64,000 nt of DNA from positions 524,729,303-524,793,302 of the forward strand of contig OY856409.1 of NCBI GenBank assembly GCA_963693085.1, in the 5' to 3' direction. Source of the stretch: Alisma plantago-aquatica. Taxonomy: Eukaryota > Streptophyta > Magnoliopsida > Alismatales > Alismataceae. The notes under the pieces were generated by a model that did not search any database, was not told the DNA's origin, and saw nothing but the letters and a program-made list of their open reading frames with translations. Position numbers and translations under genes: made by a program. Within the stretch, counting starts at the first letter, position 1. Each line of letters begins with the position of its first letter. Below are positions 48,819 through 60,490 of the stretch, piece by piece.

Positions 48819-50317
48819 TATTGGATCTAGTATGGGCTCTAGAGGGATATGAAAAGAGCTAAATGCACTTAAACAAAATTCAATAGACCTTCAAGATATT
48901 TCTAAGATAATATGGCAAGTATGAACTTTGAGTGCAACTAAAACATACATAGAAAGGGAGAGAGAGATTGAACAAGCACAAGAACACAAGCTATGTAGAG
49001 TGGTTGTAGTATCCAAACTAGGAGAAAGTCAATCCACTACCTAGAAAGGTCAAGCTCTAGGATTTTTAAACCATTGCATACTTATTTTCCATTATAAGAC
49101 ATACAATAAGACCTTCCTTTTCTGGGCCAAGGAAACTCAGCCTTCCCCTTAAGGAGAAGGGAGCCAAAAAATTACCAAAGGACTTACCTATCCAATATCG
49201 AGTCTTCAACATCACCAAGTACTTATACACTTTTTCAAGGAGTCTTCTGCCTTCACCAAGGTCTTACCCACTCTTGCAACACGTCTTCCACCATGAGGGA
49301 ATTACCCACTCTTCTTGGATCTTCCGCCTTTGACTTCACCTTCTCCAAGGAGAAGCTTTCACCAAGGGACTCCTTCCCCTCTTCTTCTTCACCTCTTAGC
49401 CAAGAGAGAGAATCTTCATATTCATGGTAGAAATGAAATATTGGGAGGTGGAGGAAGTGAGATCCTCACAAGATATACATGTAGGACTAGCTCTCTTACA
49501 AATCTCCTACTCACTCTAATGGATTTATCAAGCGATTAAGCTTGAGAGTGGAAGGAGGCTCTTGGAGGAAGTCAAATATAACATAGGAACCTTAGGATGA
49601 AGGCCAAGGGGTCCTATTTATAGCAAGAGATGCCTATTGGGTAGTAGAAACACTTAAGGATGAATACTAGTCATTTGGGGTGTTGTAAGATATTTTTTTT
49701 AGTTTTGCAACACTCCAATGGATAGAAATACTTTTCTGCACCTTTTGTATAGTGCAATTAGTCGAGTTCACTTTTGGGAAACTTGATCGATTGCACTATG
49801 CGATAAAGAAAATTTGAAGCATCAGTCAAGTTTATCCTAGATGAAACTCGGTTGATCACTTACATCTGATTTGCCAATGTAGAGTGTCGGTCGAGTTTTG
49901 TGTTTTGGAAACTTGACTGAACCTAGACATTCTCAAAATGCATCAAGGGTGTCGGTCAAATTTGTCACAAGAGAAACTCGACCGAATAGGCACTCCGTGA
50001 TGTATTTTGGAAAATTTATTTAGAGTGATTAAATATTTGATTGAAGTGATCCTGATTTTTTAAGTTTAATTACAAGTCATGCAATCATTACAAGTGATTT
50101 AGAACATGATTAATGGATTTACATCATATTCTACAAAAGTGCACTTGCATTGATTTTGACTTGTCTTTTCTCCAAGTTAGGATGTGCAAGTTAGGGAATT
50201 TGGAGTATGTCTATGCCTAATCTGAAATCACTCAAGTAGAAGCATTAGACACAAATTAGTTGAATGGTTAGTCATCATCAAAACAAGGGTTTAATCAATT
50301 TAAACCTTGAGTCAACA
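48819..50317 (-). mobile_element. Solo LTR of family B (1499 bp)
   Basis: Aligns end to end with the two LTRs of element B (tattggatct at the left, gtcaaca at the right). It has TATA (ctatttatag near 49610) and four inverted motif modules at 49750-49990. No purine tract or primer-binding site adjoins it. The flanks ataag and atgac match at three of five positions, so the duplication is uncertain. Confidence 0.8.
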
Positions 50318-50486
50318 ATGACTCCATCCTTTCTAGAAAGGGAGAGGAGAGGACAACAAGAGGAGGTCAAGGAAGAGGACCACTATAAAAATGGCTGCAT
50401 AATAGGTGAATGGTGTGAGAGAGTGAGAAACACAACCACTACTCTATGCAAAGTTAGTTGGCAATGAGAAGTGTCAAACTAGTTGG
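50318..50486. other. Short unassigned spacer
   Basis: Purine-rich 170 bp between two LTR pieces. No gene seen. Confidence 0.4.
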
Positions 50487-50860
50487 TGTAGGGAAATCAT
50501 GGCGACATATAAGGCAGCAGAACTAATTAGCAAGATCGTGTCAAGAACAATGTATCTAGGAAGGAAAGTAATAAGAGTTATACCTGGTCCTAGAGAAAGT
50601 ACAATGATAACTCTTGATGCAGTATCATGCTTCTTCTCTAAGCACCAACACACTTCTTCTTCAACATCAACACCCGAGCAATCATCAACAATGTCTTCCT
50701 GGTCTGGAACCACAGAAAAAAGTTGATGGTGATCTCCAAGGGGTATACAATGGCCTCCTGCCTCTAGATTAGTCCATGCGGACCATTGCGAGCTCCACGT
50801 TGCACTACTAGTTGTCCCTTTCAAACGTCAGCTTGCTAGAGGTCACACACTAGCCACCTA
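50487..50860 (-). mobile_element. 3' end fragment of a family A LTR
   Basis: Starts tgtaggg and, read on the minus strand, matches the last 380 bp of LTR A (for example the loci near 4970-5130 and 57960-58299). It stops at about 50860, where the gypsy C LTR begins. Element C probably inserted into this LTR; the missing part would lie to the right of the window. Confidence 0.65.
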
Positions 50861-50864
50861 TAGG

Positions 50865-53387
50865 TGACTAGATGCAGCACTAAGGGAAAAAATGAGGATC
50901 TCTCAAATTTATATTTGGACCTAGTCCAACACATAGGCTCAACTAATCACACGTACCCACAAGCTCACAGTGTCGTGTTGTAGTATAGGCAAGTGGTAAG
51001 ATTAGGGTCGATCCTCAGTGAAAGAGGGGGCACTAGAGCTAGGTTAATGTTAGCTATGTTCCTAAAGTGGAGTCTAGGGTTTGAGGGTTTAAAGTTGGTT
51101 TTGGATTGATTATACTATGATTGCAAGCAAGAGGTAAAATAGGTTAACAAAAAACCTAGATTACCCTAAGAAAGTTAAGATTAAGAAATTAGGCAAGACA
51201 AGCAACTAGGCTAAAGCAAGAAGTTACACTACACTAGCAACACAATTTATCAACTAAGATGCAAGCTAAGCAATAAGACAAGTGGAGCCTAAGTTATAAC
51301 TAGTTAGCCAAATTAACACAAGCAAGCTCAAAGGAGCCTTAACTACTTGAGCAAGAACTAACTATCAAGAACTAATCAATTACCTAAGAGTTAACAAAGG
51401 CAATTAACTAAACTAGCATTAACAAGCTATGAAAGTAAGAGTGGATTTTAGGCAATATGATGGATAGGTGGGCCGTTTGGGAATGAAACTTGATATTAGT
51501 TGGGGGAAGGTTAACATAACATGCAATTTTTCATATTTCAATCTAGATTACCAAACTAAACAACAAGGAAAGTTCTATTAGAATATACCCTATACTACTA
51601 GTTGGAGAACTAGGGATAGGTCTAACTCTAAAAGGACTTGGCAAGTCTAGGTTTCTAGGGTAAGTGGTATTAGGGAAATTGAGATCCAAGTGTAGTAATG
51701 GAAGTAGAGATGAGGGTATTTCACCTCATGTTACTTTCCATCTAGCCTTTAGGAAACTCTATGTAATTGCACTAATCACACTTACACTAGCTACTTAGAT
51801 CTCATACCTACTTGTAGAAGAAGGGAGATGTATGTAGGAACAAAGGGGGCTAGCTAGGGATCCACTAATTGGACCTAGGAGACATTCCTAAGATTGGCAC
51901 ATACATTCCATTTTCTCCTAGAAGCTAAGTGTCATCAAGCATCACAAAACAATCAATCTATGTTTAAAAGAACAAACCACATGCAAGATGATGGGAAATT
52001 GAAATAGAAGCAACATGCAATCATCATAGAATAAAAATATTTTCAATACAAGTTATTTTCTTTCAACATGGTATCAAAGTCACATTTTAACCCCAAATAG
52101 CCCACCACTAGGGGCTTAGCTAGTCATTCTCATACAAAAGAGAAAAGAAAGGAGAAGAATGGGGTAGGAATCCATGGATCTCGAAGTAGCTTCTTCTTCT
52201 TCACCTCCTAGCTACTATAGGGAATGGATCCTCCTCCAAAGGGGGGTGAAAATCATGGAGATATGGGGGATTATGGTAGGGAACCAAGAAAACTAGGTTT
52301 GTATGGTGGAAATGGAGTGGAATATGGAGTGGGAGGTAGGTGGGTGGGGTAAATGCAAGGAAGGGGATGAAGGAGCTCTAGAGTAGCTAGGAAGAGGCCA
52401 AGGGAAGCTAACCTTCATGATGTGGCTGCCACCTATGTATATATAGGTGGTGGGGAGGCACTAGGGTAAGTGGGGGCAAAATGGGAAAATCAATGGAGAA
52501 AATGGGTAGGTTTAGGTGGTCACCATGACCGTGGTGGGGGTTGCATGGCATGGTCGTGGATAGTGGAATGGCCAAGGTGGAAGGTGGAGTCGAAGTGTTA
52601 AGTGTGTATGGTGGACACGACCACAGTGGGGTGCCACAGTCATTTTGGGTAGAGGGTAGCACGACCGTGTGGGATACCACATCCGTGTTGGAGGAGGTAG
52701 CCACGGGTGAGGTCTCTTTGAGGTCATCTAGTCTTTAGCTTGCCACGGTCGTGGTGTTCACCATGAGTGAGGTGTCTTTCAAGGGTCACCATCATGTTGA
52801 TGGCCACAACCATGGTCATTCAAGTGTAATTGAGCCAAGTTCCTATTAATTTTTGGGGTCTTCATGCATAAATCACCACGATCATTTTGTTGACCACGTG
52901 CAAGTTGGGTAGTGCTGGCGATGGTCATTATGAGGACCACGACCATGGGGCCTTCAGGGACCACAATCATTTTGCTCACCATGGTCGTGGTCATTCATGT
53001 ACAAATTTTGTGACTTCCCTTTGACTTTTGGGGCTTAATTCCCCACGACCGTGGTGATATGCCACAACCATTTTGGGGCTTCTTAGTGCTAATCTCCACT
53101 TCAACTTCTTAAACTAGCCTCCTTTTGCTTTGAATTTCTCTTGTGCATCTAAGGGAATCTCAAGGAAGAGATAGGTCCACTCTTGGGGTCTAAGAACCCA
53201 AAGATGTTTTTCATCTTTCTGTCATGCATCAATGCATGCATAAGTGCCCTGAGATACACACAAAAGGAGGCATAAGTAAATTTGACATAAAGATCATATT
53301 GGAGGAAGTAGCTTGTAATATACGATGTTTAGATGTGATTATCATGCAAAAAGACACATGATGAAGCCCTAAAATAGGGCTGCATCA
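50865..53387 (-). mobile_element. 3' LTR of gypsy element C (about 2.5 kb)
   Basis: On the minus strand it begins TGATGCAGCCC, immediately after a purine tract. The left end carries the complementary gatgcagc (50871). The terminal AGCCCTA-aaa-TAGGGCT hairpin is at 53365-53381. A TATA run is at 52445-52438 and the CCACG-N2-CGTGG motif array at 52515-53060. The GATCGACCC and TACTACAAC phrases near the 3' end (50990-51030, minus strand) are typical of Athila/Tat LTRs. The exact left border is uncertain by about 10 bp. Confidence 0.6.
52515..53060 (-). repeat. CCACG-N2-CGTGG inverted-repeat array in LTR C
   Basis: Good copies are ccacggtcgtgg (52743-52754) and ccacgaccgtgg (53043-53054). Partial copies lie near 52523, 52549, 52611, 52658, 52800, 52875, 52936 and 52980. 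Many partial copies differ by C-to-T or G-to-A changes. The array lies directly upstream of the LTR TATA box on the minus strand. Confidence 0.7.
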
Positions 53388-53400
53388 CCACCCTAAACTT
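53388..53400 (-). promoter_or_regulatory. Polypurine tract of gypsy C
   Basis: The minus strand reads AAGTTTAGGGTGG right before the LTR start, after TTGAGGACATGTATG. Athila/Tat elements typically have a ...GAGGACA...AAGTTTGGGG phrase here. Confidence 0.6.
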
Positions 53401-55499
53401 AAAACATACATGTCCTCAAGTATACTCCAACTTTTTCTCTCTCTCTCTCTCTTCGATTTCTTTCAATTAAACAAGAATGATGGAATGCATTGCCAAAGAT
53501 GATTATTGACTAAATGGTCTTAGAAGTGACTAAGTGCATGTGTTCCACATCTCTCCTCTCCACTTTCACAAACCAATCATGAAAAGAGAACTGAGCATAC
53601 AAACTTCAATTATAGAGAATAGAATATACAAGCTTTCCATATGTCTTGCATGTAATTCTGGGTAAACTATTTCATGTTGGCATTAATCAATGATGACTAG
53701 GAGTGTTGTTACACTTTCATGCATTCAATCTTATGCTTCAAACTGCATCAAATGACCCACATGGCTGTTGAAAAGGGTAAAGTGAGCTAGATTTGATGTT
53801 TTTTAGATCAATGGGTATGAAAAAGGATGAAATTCTTGCGGTAAGAGATTGGAGTGCTTTACACACTCATCTTTTCTTTATTTAGACTCTCTTAAATAGG
53901 AGCATCTTTTATTTTATTTTTGCCTTTTCTTTTCTTTTTTCTTTTCTTTTACCCTTGGTGTAGATAGGGCATATGGTGGATAGAGTGAAGCGGGGGGATG
54001 TAGATATGGCCACCACAAGCTTTTACAGGTGGCCAAGGCTAAATATGTACACTAAGGCATCCTTTCATGAGGCATAGAGGTATGAAGATGGTGAAAGAAG
54101 AGTCAGGTCAAAGAGGGGTCATTAGTGTAGTCCTCAATATAAAATCTCCTGCATGAAAACTAATCCAACACTTCATCAAATGATATCACACCACATGATT
54201 GAACAAAATGAGATTCATATGTATATCATGTGATTCCATAGGCTCTAAGCGTTCATAGCTTGCTCAAATCACAATTTAACCAAAACATTCACCAACTTGG
54301 GAGAGGTGATGCACATGTAAAAGGTCAACAATCAAGACCATATAGCAATAAACTCTAAAAATGTGGCATGCATTTTTCAAAGATCAACATTTTTAGTTCA
54401 AAAAGTGGATATTAAGTTAGAACATGCTTTTAGGTAAGAACATTCAATTTTAGGCAAAATTGGCTAAAATGGTGCCAATTTGTATTCAATCACATCTAAA
54501 CCTACATTTAGGGAAATTAAAGCATACAGTAGCAAGTCCTAGTCAATACACACAAAAAGTACTAGAATCTATATGGAGATGCAATGCATGACATGGAAGA
54601 GCCAAAGAGCAAAAAAATTGAAAAATTACGCAAAAATGCATGAAATTAAACTACATGTATGCATGATTGCTAACAAGAAGAAATCTACACAAAAATAGTA
54701 GAATCAAACAATCCAAAATCAAGTGGAACAAGTGTAAGCAAAATGAGAGACAGAGTCAGGGTGTTGCATACCGCCCTACCACCCCAAACTTTTGAATCAT
54801 GTTGTCGTCAGCATTAAACTAAAGCTTGGGGATAGTAGGGTGAAGATCAAGGCTGGTGCTACGGATCAAAAGGTAGGTTTCCCTATTGTGGCTGGTATGG
54901 ATGATCAGACTGGTGCTAATGAGGAGGTGGAGGACCTAGATGAGCTGGAGGGAACTGGTAATAGTGGCCCCAATATGTGTCCTGAGGGGGAGGGTAGGTC
55001 TCTTGATATCTCAAAATACCACCCCAGAAGTCTTCACCCCCTTCGGGGTTTCATTGTGCCTGAGCATGGTGGTATTGGTACTAGTGGTTGACCTAATGAT
55101 GCATCTCTTGTTGGTCCTACCACATGCACTTCTGGATGAGCTGCATATCTTGTTGTGTCTTCTAAATACCTTCAAGTTTTTCCTGCATGGATGACATGTT
55201 ATACAGATTAACTGAAGGCTCCTACAACTGGGATGTTGCCTCATCCCTTCTTCTCACCCTTTAGGGTTGTCTTCTTTACTCTTCTCCCTCTTCTTCTTGT
55301 TGTTGTGCATTTGACACTCCCACCTCTTCATTTGCAGTTGTGGGGTTATAGTTTACCCGGGGGTTGGCTTCCTCCCATTGCCATATCTCTTCTCATAGTA
55401 AGTTGGGGTGGGTGGGGGGCTAAGCGAGAGAGGAGTAGGTAAGGATGATAGAGCAGTTCAAAAGTTTTTAAATCCATTGATTTCACATTATATAACAAC
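53401..55499 (-). other. 3' non-coding part of gypsy C, no pol
   Basis: No RT, RNase H or integrase motif is visible in any frame. A second purine phrase, CAAAAGTTTGGGGTGGTAGG on the minus strand, lies at 54774-54793. The open frames at 54792-55194 and 55011-55442 have no recognised similarity. The missing pol suggests a non-autonomous (LARD-like) element or a large deletion. Confidence 0.5.
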
Positions 55500-56056
55500 C
55501 TATTATTTTTTATCATGATCATTTGAGAGCAAACAGGGTACTTCAAAATGAAAAATTGAGCCCCTCAGCCTTTGTAAGTCCAGTGACATCAAATCCTAGG
55601 GCTAGAGTGATTGAGGTCACAATCCCTCCCATAACAAATGGAGGTTTTCTTTTGAAGGGGATTGTCCTCATGTAATCCATCAAGAGAGACCCTAGGTCAA
55701 TGTGTAACTTCTTATGTATTCCATGTAAAACCAAGAGGTCCTTTTGTGAAATGTTGCCTTAGTTATCATACCTCCCACAATCGTGTTGGCAAGGACCTTC
55801 TGCACATATTTAAACAAGGGATTGCTGACTAACATAGTCTTTGACTTGCCAACTATGTATCCTGGTGTCCCTATCAAACTATACCAGAATTTACCGTAGT
55901 CCAAGTCAACCTCTCTCTCAATTATGCCATCATTCATTTTGTTGGCTTCTTCAGGATCCTTTGCAAAGATGCAGTTCAATTCAGAAGCAATCAACATGTG
56001 TATTCTGTTAAACATTCCAAACTTGATGGCTTCCTCCCCTTTTACCTTGACCTTCT
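55500..56056 (-). pseudogene. Athila/Tat-like Gag (ORF1) remnant, cut by copia A3
   Basis: The minus-strand frame is open from 56056 (no start codon of its own) to 55692. It contains FWYSLIGTPGYIVGKSKTML and FKYVQKVLANTIVGG. After a frameshift near 55700 it resumes with IDLGSLLMDYMR and PPFVMGGIVTSITLALGFDVTGLTKAEG, ending at 55543. The 'GG-hydrophobic-T-IA-x-LG' style block recalls Athila ORF1/Gag-like proteins. The 5' part of the gene is separated by the A3 insertion at 56057. Confidence 0.5.
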
Positions 56057-57245
56057 TGTTAGTATGTATGCCCTAAGAGCCAATCATGGGATGATTGGTG
56101 GGATACATAAGATTGATTTGATAAACATCAAAGGCAAGCTTCCAATTCTTTCTGGTTCAGTCATATGAGATAGTGATAGAACAAATTGCATGTCTAAAGA
56201 ATGACAATACTCAATGACGTATGCTTTCAGGTTGAGGACCTGAACGATGAGATCATACGGATGCTAAGAGTTTGTACATTCTTGTTATGTCCCTAGTCGG
56301 ATGTCATTGTGGAAGGTAGATAGACAGCAACGACACACAAGACTAGATTGTGGTGTTGGTTGATGACAGAATCTCATTAGTCATGATATAGAGATATCAA
56401 ACCAAACACATAGGTACTTGTTAGAGAACAAGGTACCAGACAGACCCACCGTGAGTTTGACACATGGAACCATGAGATGGTAGTCACAGTCAGTACTCAC
56501 AGTGATGGTGGTGAGTGTGATTCTTAGACCTGAAATCACTGCACTCAACACATGTCGTTGGGCACACTTTGACATCATCAAACGCAGTCCTGAAACATGG
56601 GTTGTTATAAAGGTGATGATTGGGTGGCTTTGACACATGGGGCTTTTGAGGGGTGAGTGATAGATATGGGATTTGTCCCTCCTAAGGGAGTTTGATATCC
56701 AAGGACACTTGATGAGTAGGATTGAGATAGGCGTGCGCATGCATATGTGAATCAGTATGTGATATTGATGTCATACATATCTCCTTCAATCTACTCTGAG
56801 ATCAAGAAAGTGAATGAACGTTTACAGGATGACTGTTCTATACCTTGAGTTCATTCGGGATATCAGTGACAAAGGAATTATACATTCACTGTAACACCAT
56901 TCATGGATTGTAGGATGAAAGTTGTTCTCCAACTTTCTACTTTCACTTGGGTAGCACTGATGTGTGACTAGGCACCGCTCTTTGCTTGTGAAGTCATAAG
57001 TGTTATGGACTTTCACTGCCAACGTGAAATGGACCTGCAGGGTCACACACATAGGATTTAACCTGGAAGAGGAGTTTTGTCCACAAGCAACGTTTAGATT
57101 GATTACTAAAGGAGTTTAGTAGTTCAATTAAACACTCAATCAGTCGATAGCTCAATATCATATGGTTCAAGGTGTTGGACGCATTGATTGGAGTATCAGA
57201 TTGATTGAAATCACAATTGACTGATTTTGCCCAACCTGTGCTCCC

Positions 57246-57660
57246 AACCGATCGGCTCATGTGATGAACCGGTCGGCTGAGGTGCTGAACCGGTCGGCTG
57301 GAGTGTCCAGGCTGATCGGCTCATGCCCAGGTTGAAATGACCGGTTCAAGGGTTGAACCGATCGGCTCAACTGGTGCAACCGACCAGTTGGGAAAGTCAT
57401 GTCGGCAAGAATTTTCCTTTGGTTTCAAATTGCCCAATTCGATTGGGAATAACATTGGTATTCGATACCAATTGAGAACGAAACAAGGAAAGTCTTTTTG
57501 AGCCGGATTAGGACCATGAACCGATCGGTTTAGGGAACCAACCGATCGGTTGGAGTGCCCCAAACGATCGGCTCAGGTCCAACCGATCGGCTCAATGGCC
57601 GAACCGATCGGTTCAGTTGTGAACTGATCATTTCAAGTTGCGAACCGGTTGCTTTTTGTG
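57246..57660 (+). repeat. AACCGATCGGTT palindrome array in LTR A3
   Basis: Exact 12-bp palindromes occur at 57519-57530, 57540-57551 and 57602-57613. One- to two-base variants lie near 57246, 57267, 57288, 57312, 57350, 57563, 57580 and 57642. They are separated by about 10-30 bp and alternate in flanks between tga...tca and cca...tgg forms. Confidence 0.85.
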
Positions 57661-57736
57661 GAAAATTCTCGAACCCTTCTACTCCTGCTTTAGTCCCGTA
57701 TTGCCAGGCACAGAGAACCCTGTCCCATGACCCGCC

Positions 57737-57745
57737 TATATATAG
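57737..57745 (+). promoter_or_regulatory. TATA box of LTR A3
   Basis: TATATATAG followed by gggtattggggg, the family A promoter block, about 80 bp downstream of the palindrome array. Confidence 0.65.
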
Positions 57746-58300
57746 GGGTATTGGGGGCTTCTCAAAGTACAACTCAATGCAAGCCGGTTGCTTTGCAAAG
57801 TTGTCGTTCTCTCTGGTTTTGGTAACCGTGAGAGAGCCCGAGCAAGTGCTTCCCGCAAAAGGGAGGTGAAACAAGGGAAGGACAACTGCAGTTGCAACTG
57901 GTAGCAGGAGAGTGTGTTGGCGACTAGTACGTCAACAGGAGGGTGCGACTCCTTCCACTTCCTTGTGGGACAAGGAGAGTGGAGTTCCAGGTGGTCCGTG
58001 TGGACTACTACAGAGGCGGGAGGACACTGCCGCTTAGGAGGACAACTGTCATCCGACAGTCCGGTAGGAGGAGGAGTGTCAGTCCCGGTGCGACCAGGAG
58101 CTGCACAGACACCGTCCAAGACCGGAGTTGAAGACCGCGCATTGCGCGAGGTATTGTCGCCGAGCAAGCCTCGGGACAAGGTATGATTCCACAAACCATC
58201 CTTTCCTATTATATAGACGTTGACGCGTTTCCTCGGTATGGGTTGGGGGAGAAATATTTTTGTTTCTGCTGCCTTCTCTGTCTCCCCTAAAACCCAACAG

Positions 58301-58312
58301 TGGTATCAGAGC
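58301..58312 (+). promoter_or_regulatory. Primer-binding site of copia A3
   Basis: TGGTATCAGAGC, an exact match to the standard plant tRNA-Met site, one base after the LTR end. Confidence 0.92.
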
Positions 58313-58754
58313 CACGTCAGCTGTTCTATATTTTAGGAATATCGATATGATTGATTTTGGTTTGTTGCCTTTATTTATTGCATACGATGCGAATAATATC
58401 GGCTTTATGCATGTCCAATCCTAAATCCACAAATCCCTAATTACATATATGATATGTATTATTAATGCACTTGATACGCGTCGCCCTTAAACGAGTTTTG
58501 TGGTGGATGTGTGTAGCATGATTATGGCCTATAAACCCCTATCTGTGTGTGGTTGTTTGTGGTTGCTTGCATCTCGGTCTGCGCACCGATCTTCCCTCTC
58601 TTATTCATGATGTAACTCGAAATAATTCGATATTCTTTCCTACCTTTGCTCCCCCCGAATGTAACTTGGGGTTTTCCTTTTTAAAGCAATGTAATAAATA
58701 GGATAGATTTTATTTCCTGTTATGTCGAAGACCGGTGGACATCAAGATGACAGC

Positions 58755-58960
58755 TGAAACGATCGGTTCAAGGCGTGAACCGATCGGTTGACGTTCCAGA
58801 TGGTCGGTTCAAGGAGTGAACCGATCGGTTGATGACCGGTTCGAGGAGCAAGATGAGCGGGTGGCAGACATGACGAGATGCACGACGACCAGGCGAACCG
58901 ATCGGTTGGAGGAGCCAACCGATCGGCTGGTGGCACCCAAACGACCGGCTGGAGAGTACA
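58755..58960 (+). repeat. Second AACCGATCGGTT array in the A3 leader
   Basis: Exact palindromes at 58778-58789, 58819-58830 and 58896-58907. Variants near 58757, 58802, 58834, 58915 and 58939. The array lies 450-660 bp downstream of the primer-binding site, in the untranslated leader before gag. Confidence 0.85.
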
Positions 58961-59759
58961 GATCATTCATGTGATGAGTTGATCAACTCAGATGGCAAGG
59001 CACAGAGTTCATCTTGTACAGGTTGTATGTGATGTTGACCTAGATGATCGTGATTCCTCTTGGCTCGAGGAATCACATTAGGATGGCCATAATCATCGCT
59101 TTTTATCATTTGTGCATGTTTTCTGTGGGATATAGCATGTATATGATACATACTATGTATTGTGGTGATTGGATATGTATATGTATATAAAAAACCAAAT
59201 CCCTCATTAAAATATTAAGTCTTATATGCCTTCCATTAGCGGCACACATGAAAAGCTCGATCGACCAAGCGTAGGTTACGCCAAAGCGTGGTGCGCCGTC
59301 TATCTTGTGGAAGTGTGAAGGGTAGACATGTAGGTTCTGCCAAAGCAGGGTGCATGTTCTACCGTGTCGGCTTTTGGGTTAGACTTAACGGATGATTCTT
59401 AGAGCGTCTAAGCCCAGAGGCAAGGAATGTTCATGGCAAGGAGTTGTGCATGTTCATTCAACAAGAGTTGCATATGATGCAATTGGCAAGAGTTGCCTAC
59501 CTGAGAGATCTAAGTTGTGGGCGATCAGCCAAAGCTGACTCATGACTTAGAGGATTTCAGGATCTTGCCCACTAGAAGGTTGTACGCTGCAATCTTCCGA
59601 ATTGATGGTGAGGGCTATCAATTTGAAGTAACGTAGTGGGAGCGATAATTAATTAAAGGCCTAATTTTATCGTCAACTTTTCAAATCAATCAAATAAGGC
59701 AAAAGAGTTTTGGACTGAAATTGCATATATTTCCTTTTGTTAAAATAAATGGTTAATCA
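58961..59759 (+). other. 5' leader of copia A3 (non-coding)
   Basis: Matches the A' leader (36331-37070, minus). It contains two related phrases around gtaggttacgccaaagc (59271) and gtaggttctgccaaagc (59330), a small local duplication of about 59 bp. No coding similarity. Confidence 0.55.
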
Positions 59760-60490
59760 ACAAATCACTTTATTTGCGATCGGTCTTTGAGACCAACAAA
59801 TTAAATGGGAATAATTCCACGACTGGTTAGGATGATGATGAGAAGTGTTCTCAATCAAAGAGAGAAAGCTCTAAGTCCTAGTTATACCAGAACCAGATGA
59901 ACTCGATCCCACCACATCAATGGCTGAAAGTATGCTTATGGAAGCTTACTGAGGATGACATTGATGAGGAGTGCTTGATGTTGTGTTCTCTGAACTATGA
60001 GTTGCAGAGACAACATGAGACATATGATGTCTCCAAGATACTGTCCTAGCATGTCATGACAGAAGGAGATCCAGTAAGGTATTCACACACTCAATGTGAT
60101 TGGGTATGTGGAAAACCTGATTAAGAAGGATTCCCTCTGAGCCAAGAGTTGGCTATTGGTATGATACTGTAAATGTTGTGAGAATCATACAATTCATGAT
60201 AAGCTACAACATGAACAACTTTGACAAGCGTTGATAGAGTTGTTGAACATGTTGAGGATAGTAGGGGCAAAGATGAAGAGAGACAAACCATAGTCTTTGA
60301 TATGATCAAAGAAAAGGTAATCTTAAGGGCAAGGACAAGGGCAAAGCTAAGAAGTGTTCTGATGCTAGCCGACAATCCAAGCCGTCTTTAGCCTCAAGGC
60401 ACATGGGGAAAGGGTGTAAGAGGGATTGCCCTCTATATCTGGAAGAACAAAAGAAGATGAAGGAGGGGATGGAGATCTCCACCTAAGGTA
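59760..60490 (+). pseudogene. Gag remnant of copia A3
   Basis: Readable pieces are a PEPDELDPTTSMAE-like block (about 59890-59930), YNMNNFDK near 60205, a Lys/Gly-rich GKDKGKAKKCSDAS block near 60325-60366, and CKRDCPLYLEEQKK near 60415-60456. The last is the end of a zinc knuckle whose first half is deleted. Numerous stops and frameshifts are present. Confidence 0.7.

Larger units (their letters stand above)
56057..58299 (+). mobile_element. 5' LTR of copia A3 (2243 bp)
   Basis: Starts TGTTAGTATGTATGCC and ends AACCCAACA. It has a TATA box at 57737-57745 and an inverted-motif array at 57246-57660. Downstream, the R/U5 part is unusually GC-rich for this window (57900-58190). The 152-codon antisense frame there is an LTR artefact. 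Confidence 0.95.

Noticed and set aside
48814..50322. Target-site duplication for the family B solo LTR (ataag/atgac)
   Set aside because: Three of five bases match, which is close to chance for an old insertion.
50474..50824. 116-codon minus-strand open frame
   Set aside because: It falls in the family A LTR fragment 50487-50860 and is not coding.
57736..58194. 152-codon minus-strand open frame
   Set aside because: It lies wholly inside LTR A3, in a GC-rich part where stops are rare, and is not kept in the other family A LTRs.
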